The notes: generated from the sequence alone by a model not told the origin. 64,000 nucleotides of DNA from Citrus sinensis (GCF_022201045.2 NC_068558.1:8833501-8897500), one strand, 5' to 3'; counted from the first letter of the stretch, positions 36,106-47,407 are shown. Numbers and translations: made by a program.

Positions 36106-39100
36106 GGAAATTATTTTTCGCCTACCTGGCGAGGAAGAATTTCATTTTCAAGGGAATCATAAGAGTCATAAAGCTTTGATTTCTATGGTTAAGGCAATGA
36201 AAATGCTAAAGAAGGGGTGTGAAGGATTTTTAGCGTATATAGTTGCTGACCATCCCGATGGGGCGTGCCTTGAAGACATACCTATTGTAAGGGAGTTTAT
36301 TGATGTATTTCCTGAAGATCTTCCGGGACTACCCCCAGATCGAGAGGTTGAGTTTACTATAGAATTAGTTTCTGGTACTACACCTATATCCAAGGCGTCA
36401 TATCGGATGGCACCCATTGAATTAAAAGAACTAAAGGTCCAGCTACAAGAATTACTAGATAAGGGTTTCATTCGTCCTAGTGTGTTGCCTTGGGGTGCTC
36501 CCGTTTTGTTCGCAAAGAAAAAAGATGGTTCAATGAGGTTGTGTATTGATTACCGGCAGTTGAATATGGTTACTGTCAAGAATAAATACCCTCTTCCTCA
36601 AATTGATGACCTCTTTGATCAATTACGAGGTGCATCGGTATTCTCTAAAATTGATTTACGATCTGGCTACCATCAATTAAAAATAAGAAGTGAGGATGTA
36701 TCGAAGACAACTTTTCGAACTCGTTATGAACACTATGGGTTCTTAGTTATGCCTTTTGGATTAACTAATGCTCCTGCAGCGTTCATGGATTTGATGAATA
36801 GGATCTTCCAACCTTATCTTGACCAATTTGTCATCGTCTTTATTGATGACATATTAATTTACTCTAAGAGTAAGAAGGAGCATGAGTTGCACCTGAGGAT
36901 TGTATTAGAAACATTGCGGAAGAAGAAGTTGTATGAAAAATTTAAGAAATGTGAGTTTTGGCTTGATCGTGTGATGTTTTTGGGACATATAGTGACGAAG
37001 GATGGTATTTCAGCAGATCCAGCCAAAGTGGAGGTAATTGTTAATTGGGAAAGGCCTGCTAGTGTGACTAAAGTAAGGAGTTTCTTAGGATTGGCAGGTT
37101 ATTATAGGCGCTTTGTCAAAGGATTTTCTAGCATAGCAGCACCATTGACTAATTTGACTAAGAAGAATGTGAAGTTCAATTGGGATGAGGCATGTGAAAA
37201 GAGCTTTCAAGAGCTCAAGAGTCATTTGGTGACTGCCCCCGTTTTAACTTTTCCTTCTGAAGGTGGAGGTTTTGTGATTTACAGTGATGCTTCTAGAAAA
37301 GGTTTGGGTTGCGTTTTAATACAGCATGGTAAGGTTATAGCATATGCTTCTAGGCAGCTAAAGAATCATGAACAAAATTACCCAACACACGATTTGGAAT
37401 TGGCTGCTATAGTGTTTGCTCTAAAAATCTGGAGACACTATTTGTATGGGGAGACTTGTGAGATCTTCACCGATCATAAGAGTTTGAAGTACTTGTTTAC
37501 TCAAAAGGAATTGAATTTGAGGCAGAGAAGATGGTTGGAGTTGGTAAAGGATTTTGATTGTTCTATTAATTACCATCCAGGTAAGGCAAACGTGGTAGCA
37601 GATGCCTTGAGTAGGAAATCATCTGGGTGCATGGCTCATCTTATCACCATGCAATCTCATTTGGTAAAAGACTTGAGGAGATGTGGGATTGAGGTAGTTA
37701 CTCATGGGCAAGCAGACATGTTAGCACATTTGACAGTCCAACCCACTCTAATTGATAGAGTTAAGGTAGCTCAGAAGAACGACATAGAACTCAATAAAAT
37801 CCGTGAAGATGTGAGCAAAGGACATAAGCCCGGATTTAGACTTGATAATGGGGATGGATTATGGTTGGGACAAAGGTTATGCGTGCCAGCAGACGAAGAG
37901 TTGAAGGCAGAGATCTTAAGAGAAGCTCATGAATCATCTTACAGTATGCATCCTGGTAGTACTAAGATGTATCGTGATCTAAAGCAAAGTTTTTGGTGGA
38001 GGAATATGAAGAGAGATATTGCTGCTTTTGTGTCTCGGTGTTTAGTCTGCCAACAAGTAAAGATTGAGCATCAAAGACCAGCAGGAACTTTACAAACGCT
38101 TCCTATTCCTCAGTGGAAATGGGAACACATAACAATGGATTTAGTTTCTGGATTACCTCGTTCTAGGAGGGGATGTGATTGCATTTGGGTAATTGTTGAT
38201 CGATTGATGAAATCAGCTCATTTCTTGGCAAGGAAGAGTACAGACAATGTAGGGCAACTAGCTAAGTTGTTCATTAAGGAGATAGTGAGGCTTCATGGGG
38301 TTCCAGTGTCAATAGTGTCTGATAGAGATCCACTGTTCACTTCAAGATTTTGGGCTAGCTTACATAAAGAGTTGGGGACAAAATTGAGATTTAGCACTGC
38401 TTTTCATCCACAGACAGATGGGCAATTCGAAAGGACTATTTAAACCCTTGAGGATATGCTTCGAGCTTGCGTCCTAGACTTGAGTGGTGGTTGGGAAGAG
38501 CACCTAATGTTGATCGAATTTGCTTATAACAATAGCTTCCATTCGAGTATTGGCATGACACCATTTGAGGCATTATATGGAAGAAAGTGTAGGTCCCCAA
38601 TCTGCTGGGATGAAGTTGGTGAAAGAAAACTTTTGGGTCCAGAATTAATACAGATTACTGTTGATAAAATCAAGTTGATTAGAGGACGTCTTCAAACAGC
38701 TCAGAGCAGACAGAAGAGTTATGCAGATCGTCGTAGACGTGAGTTGGAATTCGAAAAAGGAGATTTTGTTTTCTTAAAAGTATCGCCATGGAAAGGGGTG
38801 CTTCGGTTCGGGAAGACAGGAAAGCTTAGCCCTAGATTTATTGGACCATTTGAGATTTTAGAGAGAATTGGTCCGGTGGCCTATCGCATAGCTTTACCAC
38901 CAAGTTTGTCTAGGCTTCACAATGTATTTCATGTGTCTGTGTTAAGAAAGTACATTGCAGACGCTTTACATGTGCTAGACTATCAACCGATTCAGATAAA
39001 TGAAGACATGTCGTATGAGGAACAGCCTATTGAGATTGTCGATCGAGACGAACAAGTATTAAGGAATAGAGTTATTCCCCTAGTGAAGGTACGATGGATG

Positions 39101-39163
39101 AATCATTCTATTGAGGAAGCCACTTGGGAGCGAGAAGCAGAAATGTTGGAGAAGTATCCTTAA
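36056..39163 (+). pseudogene. Gypsy Pol (RT-RNaseH-integrase-chromodomain), one stop
   Basis: Pol sequence resumes near 36074 at the end of the protease/linker (YHVSIDC). RT follows, with FIDDILIYS about 261 residues into the frame. RNase H has YSDAS near 408. The integrase HHCC finger lies near 625-663 (MHPGS, CLVC), and the core acidic residues near 693 (TMDLVSG), 754 (VSDRDP) and 792 (QFERT). A TAA at 38441-38443 interrupts just after the last catalytic Glu, where related elements have Gln (CAA). The frame then continues from 38456 through the integrase C-terminus ([14 protein letters not shown]) to a chromodomain-like end ([14 protein letters not shown]). RT before integrase and the chromodomain place it among Ty3/gypsy chromoviruses, probably the Tekay/Del clade, which also has long LTRs. 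Confidence 0.9.
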
Positions 39164-39213
39164 CTCTTCCATGCATAAGGTAACCTTTTAATTTCGAGGA
39201 CGAAATTTTTATT

Positions 39214-39226
39214 AGGAGGGGAGAAT
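39214..39226 (+). promoter_or_regulatory. Polypurine tract of the gypsy element
   Basis: AGGAGGGGAGAAT immediately before the LTR start TGTAACGCC. Primes plus-strand DNA synthesis in LTR elements. Confidence 0.8.
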
Positions 39227-41526
39227 TGTAACGCCACAAATTCCCATACATATTAAATTATGGAAATTGGGTTTTCATTGAGAATTATGGGTGGCCTATA
39301 ACCCTTATTTAGAAAGGGGTACTAATTAAATAGAGGTTATTTATGAGATCATTTTGGAAAATGGTTATTTTTCCTTATTGAATAGGGTTTCTTAAGATCC
39401 CCTATAAATACATACTTTTCCCCCTTCCATAACCCTAAGTTCACAACATTTATTCTTCTTCTCTGCTGCTCTTTACGCTCTTACCCAAATCTTAGGATTC
39501 AAACCTTTGTTTAGGAGAGAATCAAAGCGACGGGTAAGTTGTTCTCCATGTTCTCAACAGATTTCTAATCACTCTATCTAACTAGGGTTTATATTGGCAC
39601 GATTCTAATGGTTGTAGATCATTATGCATGGTTTAGAATATATTTAGACTTTGCTTAGGGTTTTGATTTAGTATGAGTTTAGTTAATCAATCCTTGACGT
39701 ATTAAGCACAGGATAATTCTGGACAGCATGAGGATCTCGAATTTTAAAGCTATATTTTCTGAACGAATTTTCTTATAAAATTTATATTTCTGGAAACTAG
39801 ACATGTAGGGCTTCTTGATTAAATTTTATTTCATTAAATTCAACTTCGTTTTCAATTTTATACGTATTTTGGAAATAGAAACCACTGCACTGGAAATCCA
39901 CAATTTCAGTATTGTGATCAGATTCACAAGACTATTTGTACCACCAAATGAACTCAAAAAATTCTGAAAGTTTATATGTATGTTAATATATGTGTCTAGG
40001 ATTCCCAGTTTTAATTTTATAATTTTCTGGTTAGTATTTTATTTTATAAAAATCACGGAACCCGTTCTGTTTGGTTTAGATTATGTGAAAACAGTTTCGA
40101 GTTTGCTGAGTAGTAAATAGTTTTTAAAATGTTTTTGATATCGGATCCTCTTGTAAATTTTACATGGGGTACGCATGGATGTCCAGAATAGTTCCAGAGA
40201 TATTTTATATCATTCTGAGACTTGGATTAAGAGTTAAAATTCCGAGAATCAGACATGTACGGGTATGAATTAGAAAATCAGATTCTTAGAATAAGTCATT
40301 AATTGTCATATCTTGTATTTGTTTAAGGAGTTGAAGGTGATTGAGGCTCTTAGAAGCTTAGAGGTGGGTTAATTCAAGTTCATTTGTCGAGGTAAGTAAC
40401 TTCATTCCTAGTATACTGGATATGTATAAGTATTTTGATATTATTATTATAAGTAAAAATATTTTTATACTACTTAGAAGATTAATGGATTTTCATAACA
40501 AAATTAGTTTTATGTAAATGTTTTAAAGCCTAAATTCTTTTTAAGAAAGTATTTTATAAATACTTTTAGTATGTAAATTATTTTATGACATGACAACCTT
40601 TTATGATTTTATCTATAAAATAATTTGCAAGCCTAAATTATTGTTATGGACATTTATGAAACTGCTAAGAATGTTTTATGCCTATGTATGGTTTAATTAT
40701 TTATGATTGTATGGGGGCCACCTCTTGAGACTATATGGGGGCCACCTCTTGAAGGCTAAAGCGTCGCAAAGTGCCACGTATAAGTCATTATGTTTTGGCT
40801 CATTGTCCGTAGTTATTTTGATTCTGATTCTGATTGTAATATACGATATATCTGTCTGGACCAGTACTGGGTTTCTGTTCTGAATGTGCACACGATATTC
40901 TGATTCTATTTCTGGCCGGGTCACCGGGACTATAGGTGACACTATGTGACATGAGCTAACCTGTCTGTTTTCTGTATACGTATTACATGATTTGCTTCGT
41001 AAGTAAATATGCTTTTGAATATTCTGAATTATTAAGAATTTATCTTATGTTATTGTGATATATCGTTTTATGAAAATTATGGATTATGATATATGCTTTA
41101 AACAAAAGAAGGCTTGCAATATTTTTGGTATCGATAGGCCTAGTGTGTTAGGAATGGTTTTACTTACCGAGTTGACGGCTCACCCTCGTCATTACTTTTT
41201 TGCAGATTAAGTTTCTTTTAAGAGGTGCACTTAGCTTTGGAGTTAGTGATTTCCAGTTTCCGTTTGCTATTGAATAAGAGGAGGAATAGACTTGTGTTTC
41301 TATTTAGTTACTTCTATTATGAACGTGTAATTTGGAGTTTGAGACTTTTGTTATTATTTTTATATGTCCTCGAGAGAGATTATTTAGTATTTGACGTTTG
41401 GATTCATGGATTTATTTGAATAGGAATTGGAGGAATTTCAGTTTGAAACTTATGAGTAAAGATTAATGATTTGTGAGTAACCTCCTTCTTCACGTGCTCC
41501 GCACGTGTTAGATTTGGGGTGTTACA
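39227..41526 (+). repeat. Gypsy chromovirus LTR (2.3 kb), only copy in the element
   Basis: Begins TGTAACGCC after a purine tract and ends GGTGTTACA before ATTG plus a primer-binding site, so both borders are LTR-like with inverted TGTAAC/GTTACA ends. A TATA-like CTATAAATAC lies near 39402. No matching LTR occurs upstream of gag. Related to the decayed LTR at 25.4-27.7 kb. The minus-strand ORF at 40697-40942 is a chance frame. Confidence 0.85.
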
Positions 41527-41615
41527 ATTGTGGTATCAGAGCGGCTCCGCGTGTCCTCTTGAGCAATGGTGAGGCAAACCTCAGCGAGGACGCTGAGTCC
41601 CCAAGGGGGGGTGTA
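41527..41615 (+). mobile_element. TRIM internal domain (PBS to PPT)
   Basis: ATTG, TGGTATCAGAGC (primer-binding site), a short GC-rich non-coding stretch, then CCCCAAGGGGGGGTGTA as the purine tract directly before the 3' 188-bp LTR. This is a complete TRIM internal region of only 89 bp. It shows which element owns the short LTRs. Confidence 0.8.
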
Positions 41616-41803
41616 TGTAACACCCTAGGCGAATCCCACATCGGCAAAGCACGGGAGAGATGCTGGGTTTATAAGTGGTGATCCACACCTTAATTGGCAA
41701 GACGCGTTTTGGGGTGTATGGGCGCCCCAAGAACAAATCCGTGCGGGCCTTGTTAAGGCCCAAAGCAGACAATATATTGCCAGGTCTGGGTTGGGTCATG
41801 ACA
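41616..41803 (+). repeat. 3' LTR, TRIM type (188 bp)
   Basis: Starts TGTAACACCC, ends GGGTCATGACA. Same length as the copy at 34795-34982 and 7 mismatches from it. Confidence 0.9.
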
Positions 41804-41892
41804 TTGCTGGGTTTATAAGGTGTGGATCACCCCTTATAAACCCAGCATCTCTCCCGTGCTTTGCCGATGTGGGATTCGCCTAGGGTGTTACA
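41804..41892 (-). repeat. Inverted partial LTR (snap-back) at the 3' terminus
   Basis: The reverse complement is the first 74 bases of the 188-bp LTR followed by 15 more bases. Those 15 bases, on the plus strand TTGCTGGGTTTATAA, are again LTR sequence in direct orientation. So a hairpin forms between about 41805-41820 and 41833-41848 (TGCTGGGTTTATAAGG against its complement). It ends in GGGTGTTACA, directly before the CAACT duplication. Confidence 0.85.
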
Positions 41893-42760
41893 CAACTAGT
41901 CGAGTGCGCTAGTATTGTATCATCTAGCAGTTACATCAAAACTTAGGCACAGGACAAATCGAGTCCCAGGGTCTCACGAAAAGGGAGATTATTGATCTTA
42001 TGAGTGGTTTTTTAGAGGATTATTAATCTTATGAGTGGTTTTTTTAGAGGGATATGACAACATTTACTTCAAAAGTGAGATTCTTGACCTTATGGGTGCT
42101 AGTGACCACCCTTAGGACTAGTTCATTCTTTGAGCACCAATTCTTATGAAAACTGTTAAAATTCTGTAATGAAGCATGCTAAAGCTAGAGAAATTTAATG
42201 CCTCGATCTAACAAATTGTAGCAAATTGATTATTTTAGCCGTAAAAACTAATTGAAGATTAAGAAAAAAAAAGATTTACCAATAACAAAACAAAAGAAAA
42301 AAATCGAGAATTGATTTCATAATGTGATCTATCTTATCATTATCTCACTAAAAATAATTTAATTGTGAACTAATTATGGAACTAAAATAATTGATAAGAT
42401 TTTAATCAATCAGTTGTGTATGTGAATGTCTAATAGATGATATCATCAAACTTCGAAGGGTGTCAAGATGGAAATGGAATTCTATATGTTAAAATTTTTC
42501 AATATCTGGTGGACAGCTAAAACTTCTAAAATTTTTTTTGTGTATTTTTGTTGAAGTGTAAAAATATTTTCCCTCCTTAAAAATTTGTCATAGAAACGAT
42601 TTGTAATGAAGCTTTTGAAATGATAAAACTAATAAATTAAAACGAGGAAAGAAACCAGAAACTTGGTGTCCCTCTTAATTGTGGAAAAGTTTTAAATCCA
42701 AACCCTTGTAATTAAAAGAACGTTCTCACATACGCAATGCATTCCATCGGTTTACTTCTC
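41893..42760. other. Intergenic DNA
   Basis: Two near-identical 35-bp blocks (TTATTGATCTTATGAGTGGTT and its repeat, near 41990 and 42022). Otherwise AT-rich without genes. The last 100 bp resemble the promoters of the intronless tetraspanins. Confidence 0.5.
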
Positions 42761-42768
42761 TATAAAAA
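42761..42768 (+). promoter_or_regulatory. Fossil TATA box of the tetraspanin pseudogene
   Basis: TATAAAAA after GCATTCCATCGGTTT; GCATTCGGTTT also precedes the TATA box of tetraspanin gene 2. The leader has the same GGGTTAGGGTTTCTCCACAA as tetraspanin gene 1. Confidence 0.5.
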
Positions 42769-42802
42769 CAAATCTAGGGGTTAGGGTTTCTCCACAATCA
42801 AT

Positions 42803-43637
42803 ATGGTTCGTCTTATGGCATCTTTGTAACCTTTCTTGGCCTAGGCTTTTTTGTCACGGCTTCTTCCCCTCGCTCAGTCTTATGACGGCAAAGCATGCCA
42901 AAAATATTTCTACAACCCGTCTTGCGTAACGATTATCTTCTTCTGTGGGCTACTCTTGCTGTTTGTGTAGGAAGAGCGATTGTATCCAAAACCTTTATTT
43001 AATTGTGTGGTTGTTTTCGGTTCTTAATTTGCTTTGCTTGCATCTCCGTTTTTGAGGTTGTTGTTATATCTAAAGGCGACGGCAATGGCTTACCCGGATT
43101 AGGGTTTAAGGAGTATCAGTTGGGGGATAGTAGCAATTGGCTTAAAAATCGTTTTGTGAATAATGACAAGAATTAGGATGATATTAGGAGTTGCATGATT
43201 GGCCCTAAAGTTTGTAACAGGCTTCTTGAAAGGAATTTTAATGAGACGGCTGCTGATTTTTTCAAGAGTAAATTGTCTTCGATAGAGTCCGGTTGCTGTA
43301 AGCCACCTATTGCCAGTGGGTTTCAGTATCAGAACGCTACGTTTTGGATAGCACCGAGTTCATGCCCAGCAGTTCATGAAGACAGTGACTGCTTAATTTG
43401 CATGGAGCAATAAGCAAAACAAGCTGTGCATCAACAGCGACTCATGCAAGGCTGGGGTTCTTATGCATATCAAGTCACGGTCCAAGCTTCGGTATATCTG
43501 CTTTCTCTGTCTAACTGTCTTTATATCTTCAGACTCATCATGTCCTGCGCTTTAATCAATATGGATTTACATAGACAGATGAGTACGTTACACAGACCAA
43601 GCTTGAACCAAATTGATTCACAGCCTTCCATTGTGTA
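42803..43637 (+). pseudogene. Intronless tetraspanin pseudogene (unit A)
   Basis: Starts at an ATG in the conserved context. Tetraspanin segments appear in order but in shifting frames: GKACQKYFYNP after a ruined TM1, LGFKEYQLGDSSNWLKN, a TAG at the Trp codon of DKNW, RSCMI, then KLSSIESGCCKPPI, FQYQNATFWIAPSS and CPAVH. The C-terminal part is frameshifted. It is continuous across LSSIE/SGCC, so it belongs to the intronless subfamily. Confidence 0.88.
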
Positions 43638-46600
43638 AAATTCTATTAAATTTGCGCCTCTTTATTTTATTATTCTTATTATTTTTTTCCTCTTAAACAA
43701 GGCATACATTTCTTCTTAAGAGAAAATTAAATTAGATCTTGGTCGTTTTATCATTATAATAAAACCATGAAATTCGCACAAAGATTCCCATAGTTTTGTG
43801 TACACACACACACACGTACATATCGTTTGTAACCCTTGAGAAATTTAAATAAAACCCACAAATGGAAGAAGCAATAACACGAAAAAGCAACACAACGGAT
43901 ATTTGCAGCCAATTGTACCTTTTTATTACTAGCTTAAACACCCCATCAATACCAAATGAGCCTTTAGTAAAAGAGTAGTGCTAAATGGAGAGAACGAGGA
44001 AAGAAAGACGCCACAAACAGCAGCACATGCTGCCGTGTCATGCGTTCTTCTTTCTTCCTTATGTGGCCAGGAGTTAATAAAATAAGATTTAAAATTGGCA
44101 AAAAATAATGAAATATCTTCCTGTCTCAAATGTGATCCACTTGTCCAACACATTATCCACTCATCCCCAACACTCACTCCGTCCCCAACGCTCTAAACAG
44201 TATCATCTCGTCCCGAACGCCTGTGTATCTGCTCTACTAACAATCTACAACGAAGCCGCCACCAGCAGAACAAAAGCCATAACCTTGCAGTCAGAGCCGC
44301 TGCCACAACGCCGACCTAAAATGGAGTCAATAGAGCCACCGCCACCACGCCCAACACTTAAAAAATTCTAACAATTTAAATATATAACACACATCCAGCA
44401 ATTGTTATAAATTTAATTCATTACTTTCTAATTATTTAAATTGAAAATTTTCTAACAGTTTAAATATATAAAACACATCCAGCAATTTTTATAAATTTAA
44501 TCCATTACTTTCTAATAATTTAAACTAAAAAAAGTTTCTAACAATTTAAATATGTAAAATACATCAAAAAAACTTTTATAAATATAATCTATTACTTTCT
44601 AACAATTTAAATATATAGAACACATCCATAAACTAATTTTATTTGAATGTACCGAGAGAGAGAAAGTTACCAATTATCCAACAACAATTTCATTAACTGC
44701 CTCTATTGTTGGTGTGTTTGTTGGCACCAAACACAAATCTCCGAATGCAGATCTCCGACATAATGGCCATTGGTTTTATTTCATTTTTTTCTGCTAACGA
44801 ACACATACAGATCTGAGTTCATCGGGTTTGGCTGAATTCGTCAGGTTTGAGATAATGGTGCTTTTTTTCCTTGTATTATTACTTCTTTCTTATGCATCCG
44901 TTTCCGCTCATTATTTTAATGTTTCAGCTCATTATTTTAATCCTTAAGCGTCCAAAAAGAAGCGAAAGTACGACCTATGAAACTGCAACACACGCTACTG
45001 TTTCTATCGTCCTTCTTTCTTCATTATGGATGCTTAGCATTTTCCTTAGTAAAAAAAAGAGATAATCATCAAGTGTCAAGCAGATAATACCAAATTATTG
45101 CTAAAAAAAAATCTTAACTTAAATATATAAGTAGTGGGGTAACTCTCACCTCATGAGCTAACTTTTTATAATATAAGTGAGGGCCGATTATCTGGGAAAT
45201 ACTTGTAGTTTTTAAAATAATTGTTGTTACTTATACTATAAAATAATCAACTATGAAGGAAATCAGTTAAACATCATGTAATTTTTTTTTATGTATTTGG
45301 TATTTGGTAAATTTTACTCTCAATTGCTGTAAGAATTTAAATGACTAAATTGAATATAATGTTAGATCAAAATTTATTTAAACATTTATAAACATGTATA
45401 CAAAATATTTGTATTATATACATATAATAATTGATAACTAAAATGAATATTTTATATTATTAATTTTATTTTTATTTTATTATCTCAATATAATCGGTAA
45501 TAATAATAACCACATTAAAGTTAATGATTTTATCTTCTAATTAATAAGGATAATTTTGTATTTTTATAATATATATAAGGATATATATGAAATTGTATTA
45601 AATAAGAAAGTGATTTGTAAAAAAAATTTATTGTAGGATTGAATGATTTTACTGTAAGTAATTGTTTTAAAAAGTTAAACAAAATTAACTTTTACTTTTT
45701 CAAAATTAGTTTTGAATCTTCAAAAACCGTTCCAAATGAGCTCTTAACCCAGAGACTTTTATTGTTATTTGGAATATTGCTAAAGCGTAAGTTCTTGAAT
45801 TGATTTATAGGACATAAACTCTCCTAAATATAGTTACTTTGGGTTACAAAGCCCAAGAATAAAACCAAGATGGATTATATGCCTAATTCGGTGTATATCT
45901 ATACTCAATTGTTGAGCCTTAAGCTTGTCTAAAATTTTATAAAATTGGTGCCTTTTTATTTTTTTAATTTCATTTATTTGATCTTAAACTCCTTTCATTC
46001 AATTGGAGAAGAATGGATAGAAAGAAATTAGAAAAATTTAGAGGAAAAACAAAAAAATAAAAATAAAAAGGAAATAAGTCTTAAACAAAACCAGGAATAT
46101 GTTTAGTTTAGGAAAAATTAAATCTTGTCCTGTAAATGAGATCTTCCCAAGATTGAAGAATAAATTCAGAGAAAAAACAAGAAATAAAAAGGAAATAAGT
46201 CCTAAACAAGCCTGACCCTATAATCTATTATGATCATGCTCAATTAATTACTACCCCTTGCTGCAAACTCAATTTCATTAACTCAGGATCCCGGCCTGCC
46301 GTTTATCTAAAATTTTATATAAAATTTGCGCCTCTTTTTTATTTCTTTGAGGTTAAATTGTTTTCCCTTTTTCACAAACGGAAGGCAGAGAATGAATCAA
46401 ATTGAGCATTTACGTAGTGCTAAATTTTGTGCCCCTATAATTAATTACGAGGATCATGCTCAATGATCTACACGCATTGCAGTTAACTGAATAAGAGAGG
46501 AAACGAAGAAATTAGATCTTTCCCAAAATAGATGAAGAATAAGTAAACTAATAGGAAACAAGAAAATTAAAGGAGGCATATATTTCTTTTTCAAAACATA

Positions 46601-46756
46601 GATCTTGTTCATTTAATCATTATAATAAAACCATTAAACTCGCTCAAAAATTCCTATATATATATAATATGTACAGATATCGTTTGTAACACTAAACCCC
46701 TGGAGAAATTAAAACACGAGAGGAAAGACTCAACACAAAAAAACCACAACCAGAAA
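43638..46756. other. Repeat-rich intergenic DNA in tandem unit A
   Basis: Holds a (CA)n run near 43803-43815, a block at 43735-43935 that recurs near 46605-46735 and 54580-54800, a minisatellite at 44366-44640, and a 3'-flank block (TCTAAAATTTTATA, then GCCTCTTTT) repeated near 45930 and 46305. ORFs at 44108 and 44871 show no family resemblance and are treated as chance. Confidence 0.5.
44366..44640. repeat. Imperfect ~84-bp minisatellite
   Basis: Copies of TTCTAACAATTTAAATATA start at 44366, 44450, 44536 and 44597; spacings are 84, 86 and 61 bp. Each is followed by a CACATCCA-like block and ATTACTTTCTAA. Confidence 0.8.
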
Positions 46757-47407
46757 ATGGAAGAAGGAACAAATCCAATTTGGTTACGATTGTTGATAAC
46801 GGCGACCGGTGTCCTTAGCTTGACTGATTTCGTCTTCTGGCTGTATTTTTCAATTCTTAAAGTATGCCAGAGTTATCTACAAAGCCCCTTCTCCATAACT
46901 TTGCTCTTTTTTCTCCCATTGACACTGGCCTTATCTCTTTCATCCTTCACTTCATGCTTCAAAAAAGCCAAGTGGCTCATGTACCTTAGCGGGCTTGCAA
47001 TGTTCTTGTTGTTTTCAGGATTAGCCTACTTCACATTTGAACTTAAATCGTTTCAACAAAAATATATTTACAACGAAAAGAATTTGAGCGCAATCAGGAA
47101 TTGCATGATCAACTCTCATGTTTGTAGCAGTACGTCATGCAATGATAAGTATGGAGCTCTTCTCAAGACTATCAACAAGGAGTGGGCAATTTCGTATATA
47201 TTCAACATTTTCGTCTGCCTCGTCGTCTTCTTCGCCCTCTTGCTATGGTGTTGCACAAGAAGCCACCGGAATCCAAAGGCAGGTGGGAATTCAATTGAAG
47301 AGGCAAGAAACATGAATCCAAACGAAGGCGGGAATTCAACGTCCGTAGAGGCAAGAACCTGCAGGAATCAGAAAGAAGGTTCTGGAAATTCAACCGAAGA
47401 GGCATGA
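46757..47407 (+). CDS. Shrunken tetraspanin-like protein with repeat tail
   Basis: 216 residues. Four hydrophobic segments in tetraspanin positions: about 12-30, 40-62, 72-93 and 143-164. The residues NLSAIRNCMINSHVC match the start of the tetraspanin large loop (IRSCMIDSQVC), and INKEW before TM4 matches IKKEW. The large loop is only about 50 residues instead of about 130: the GCCKPP motif and the later Cys pairs are missing. After TM4 (LLLWCC) comes a tail of three imperfect repeats of about 15 residues (pattern RNPKAGGNSIEEAR). The frame is open and the sister copy at 55.15 kb is clearly dead. It may be a functional mini-tetraspanin or a pseudogene with an intact frame. Confidence 0.6.
   Translation: MEEGTNPIWLRLLITATGVLSLTDFVFWLYFSILKVCQSYLQSPFSITLLFFLPLTLALSLSSFTSCFKKAKWLMYLSGLAMFLLFSGLAYFTFELKSFQQKYIYNEKNLSAIRNCMINSHVCSSTSCNDKYGALLKTINKEWAISYIFNIFVCLVVFFALLLWCCTRSHRNPKAGGNSIEEARNMNPNEGGNSTSVEARTCRNQKEGSGNSTEEA

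Larger units (their letters stand above)
34795..41892 (+). mobile_element. Composite retrotransposon: TRIM ends around a gypsy chromovirus
   Basis: Order: 188-bp LTR (34795-34982), primer-binding site, gypsy gag-pol (35338-39163), purine tract, gypsy 2.3-kb LTR (39227-41526), second primer-binding site, TRIM-type internal segment with purine tract (41527-41615), 188-bp LTR (41616-41803), inverted partial LTR (41804-41892). It starts TGTAACACCC, ends GGGTGTTACA, and is flanked by perfect 5-bp repeats CAACT (34790-34794 and 41893-41897). The two 188-bp LTRs differ at 7 positions by eye. The gypsy part has no 5' LTR of its own. Both internal junctions lie in the same 19-nt string ACAATTGTGGTATCAGAGC (34981-34998 less its first base, and 41524-41542). 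The chimera therefore seems to have integrated as one unit. Confidence 0.85.

Noticed and set aside
40697..40942. 81-codon minus-strand ORF within the gypsy LTR
   Set aside because: LTRs rarely code, and the frame consists of short direct repeats (about 40710-40750) rather than a recognisable protein.
44108..44371. 87-codon ORF with a Pro-rich end
   Set aside because: No family resemblance, repeat-rich surroundings, no coding pattern; treated as chance.
43944..45760. CCAAATGAGC occurs at 43952 and 45732, suggesting a transposon ending with this motif
   Set aside because: The two copies are in direct, not inverted, orientation and only about 10 bp match. No target duplication or second terminus could be defined.
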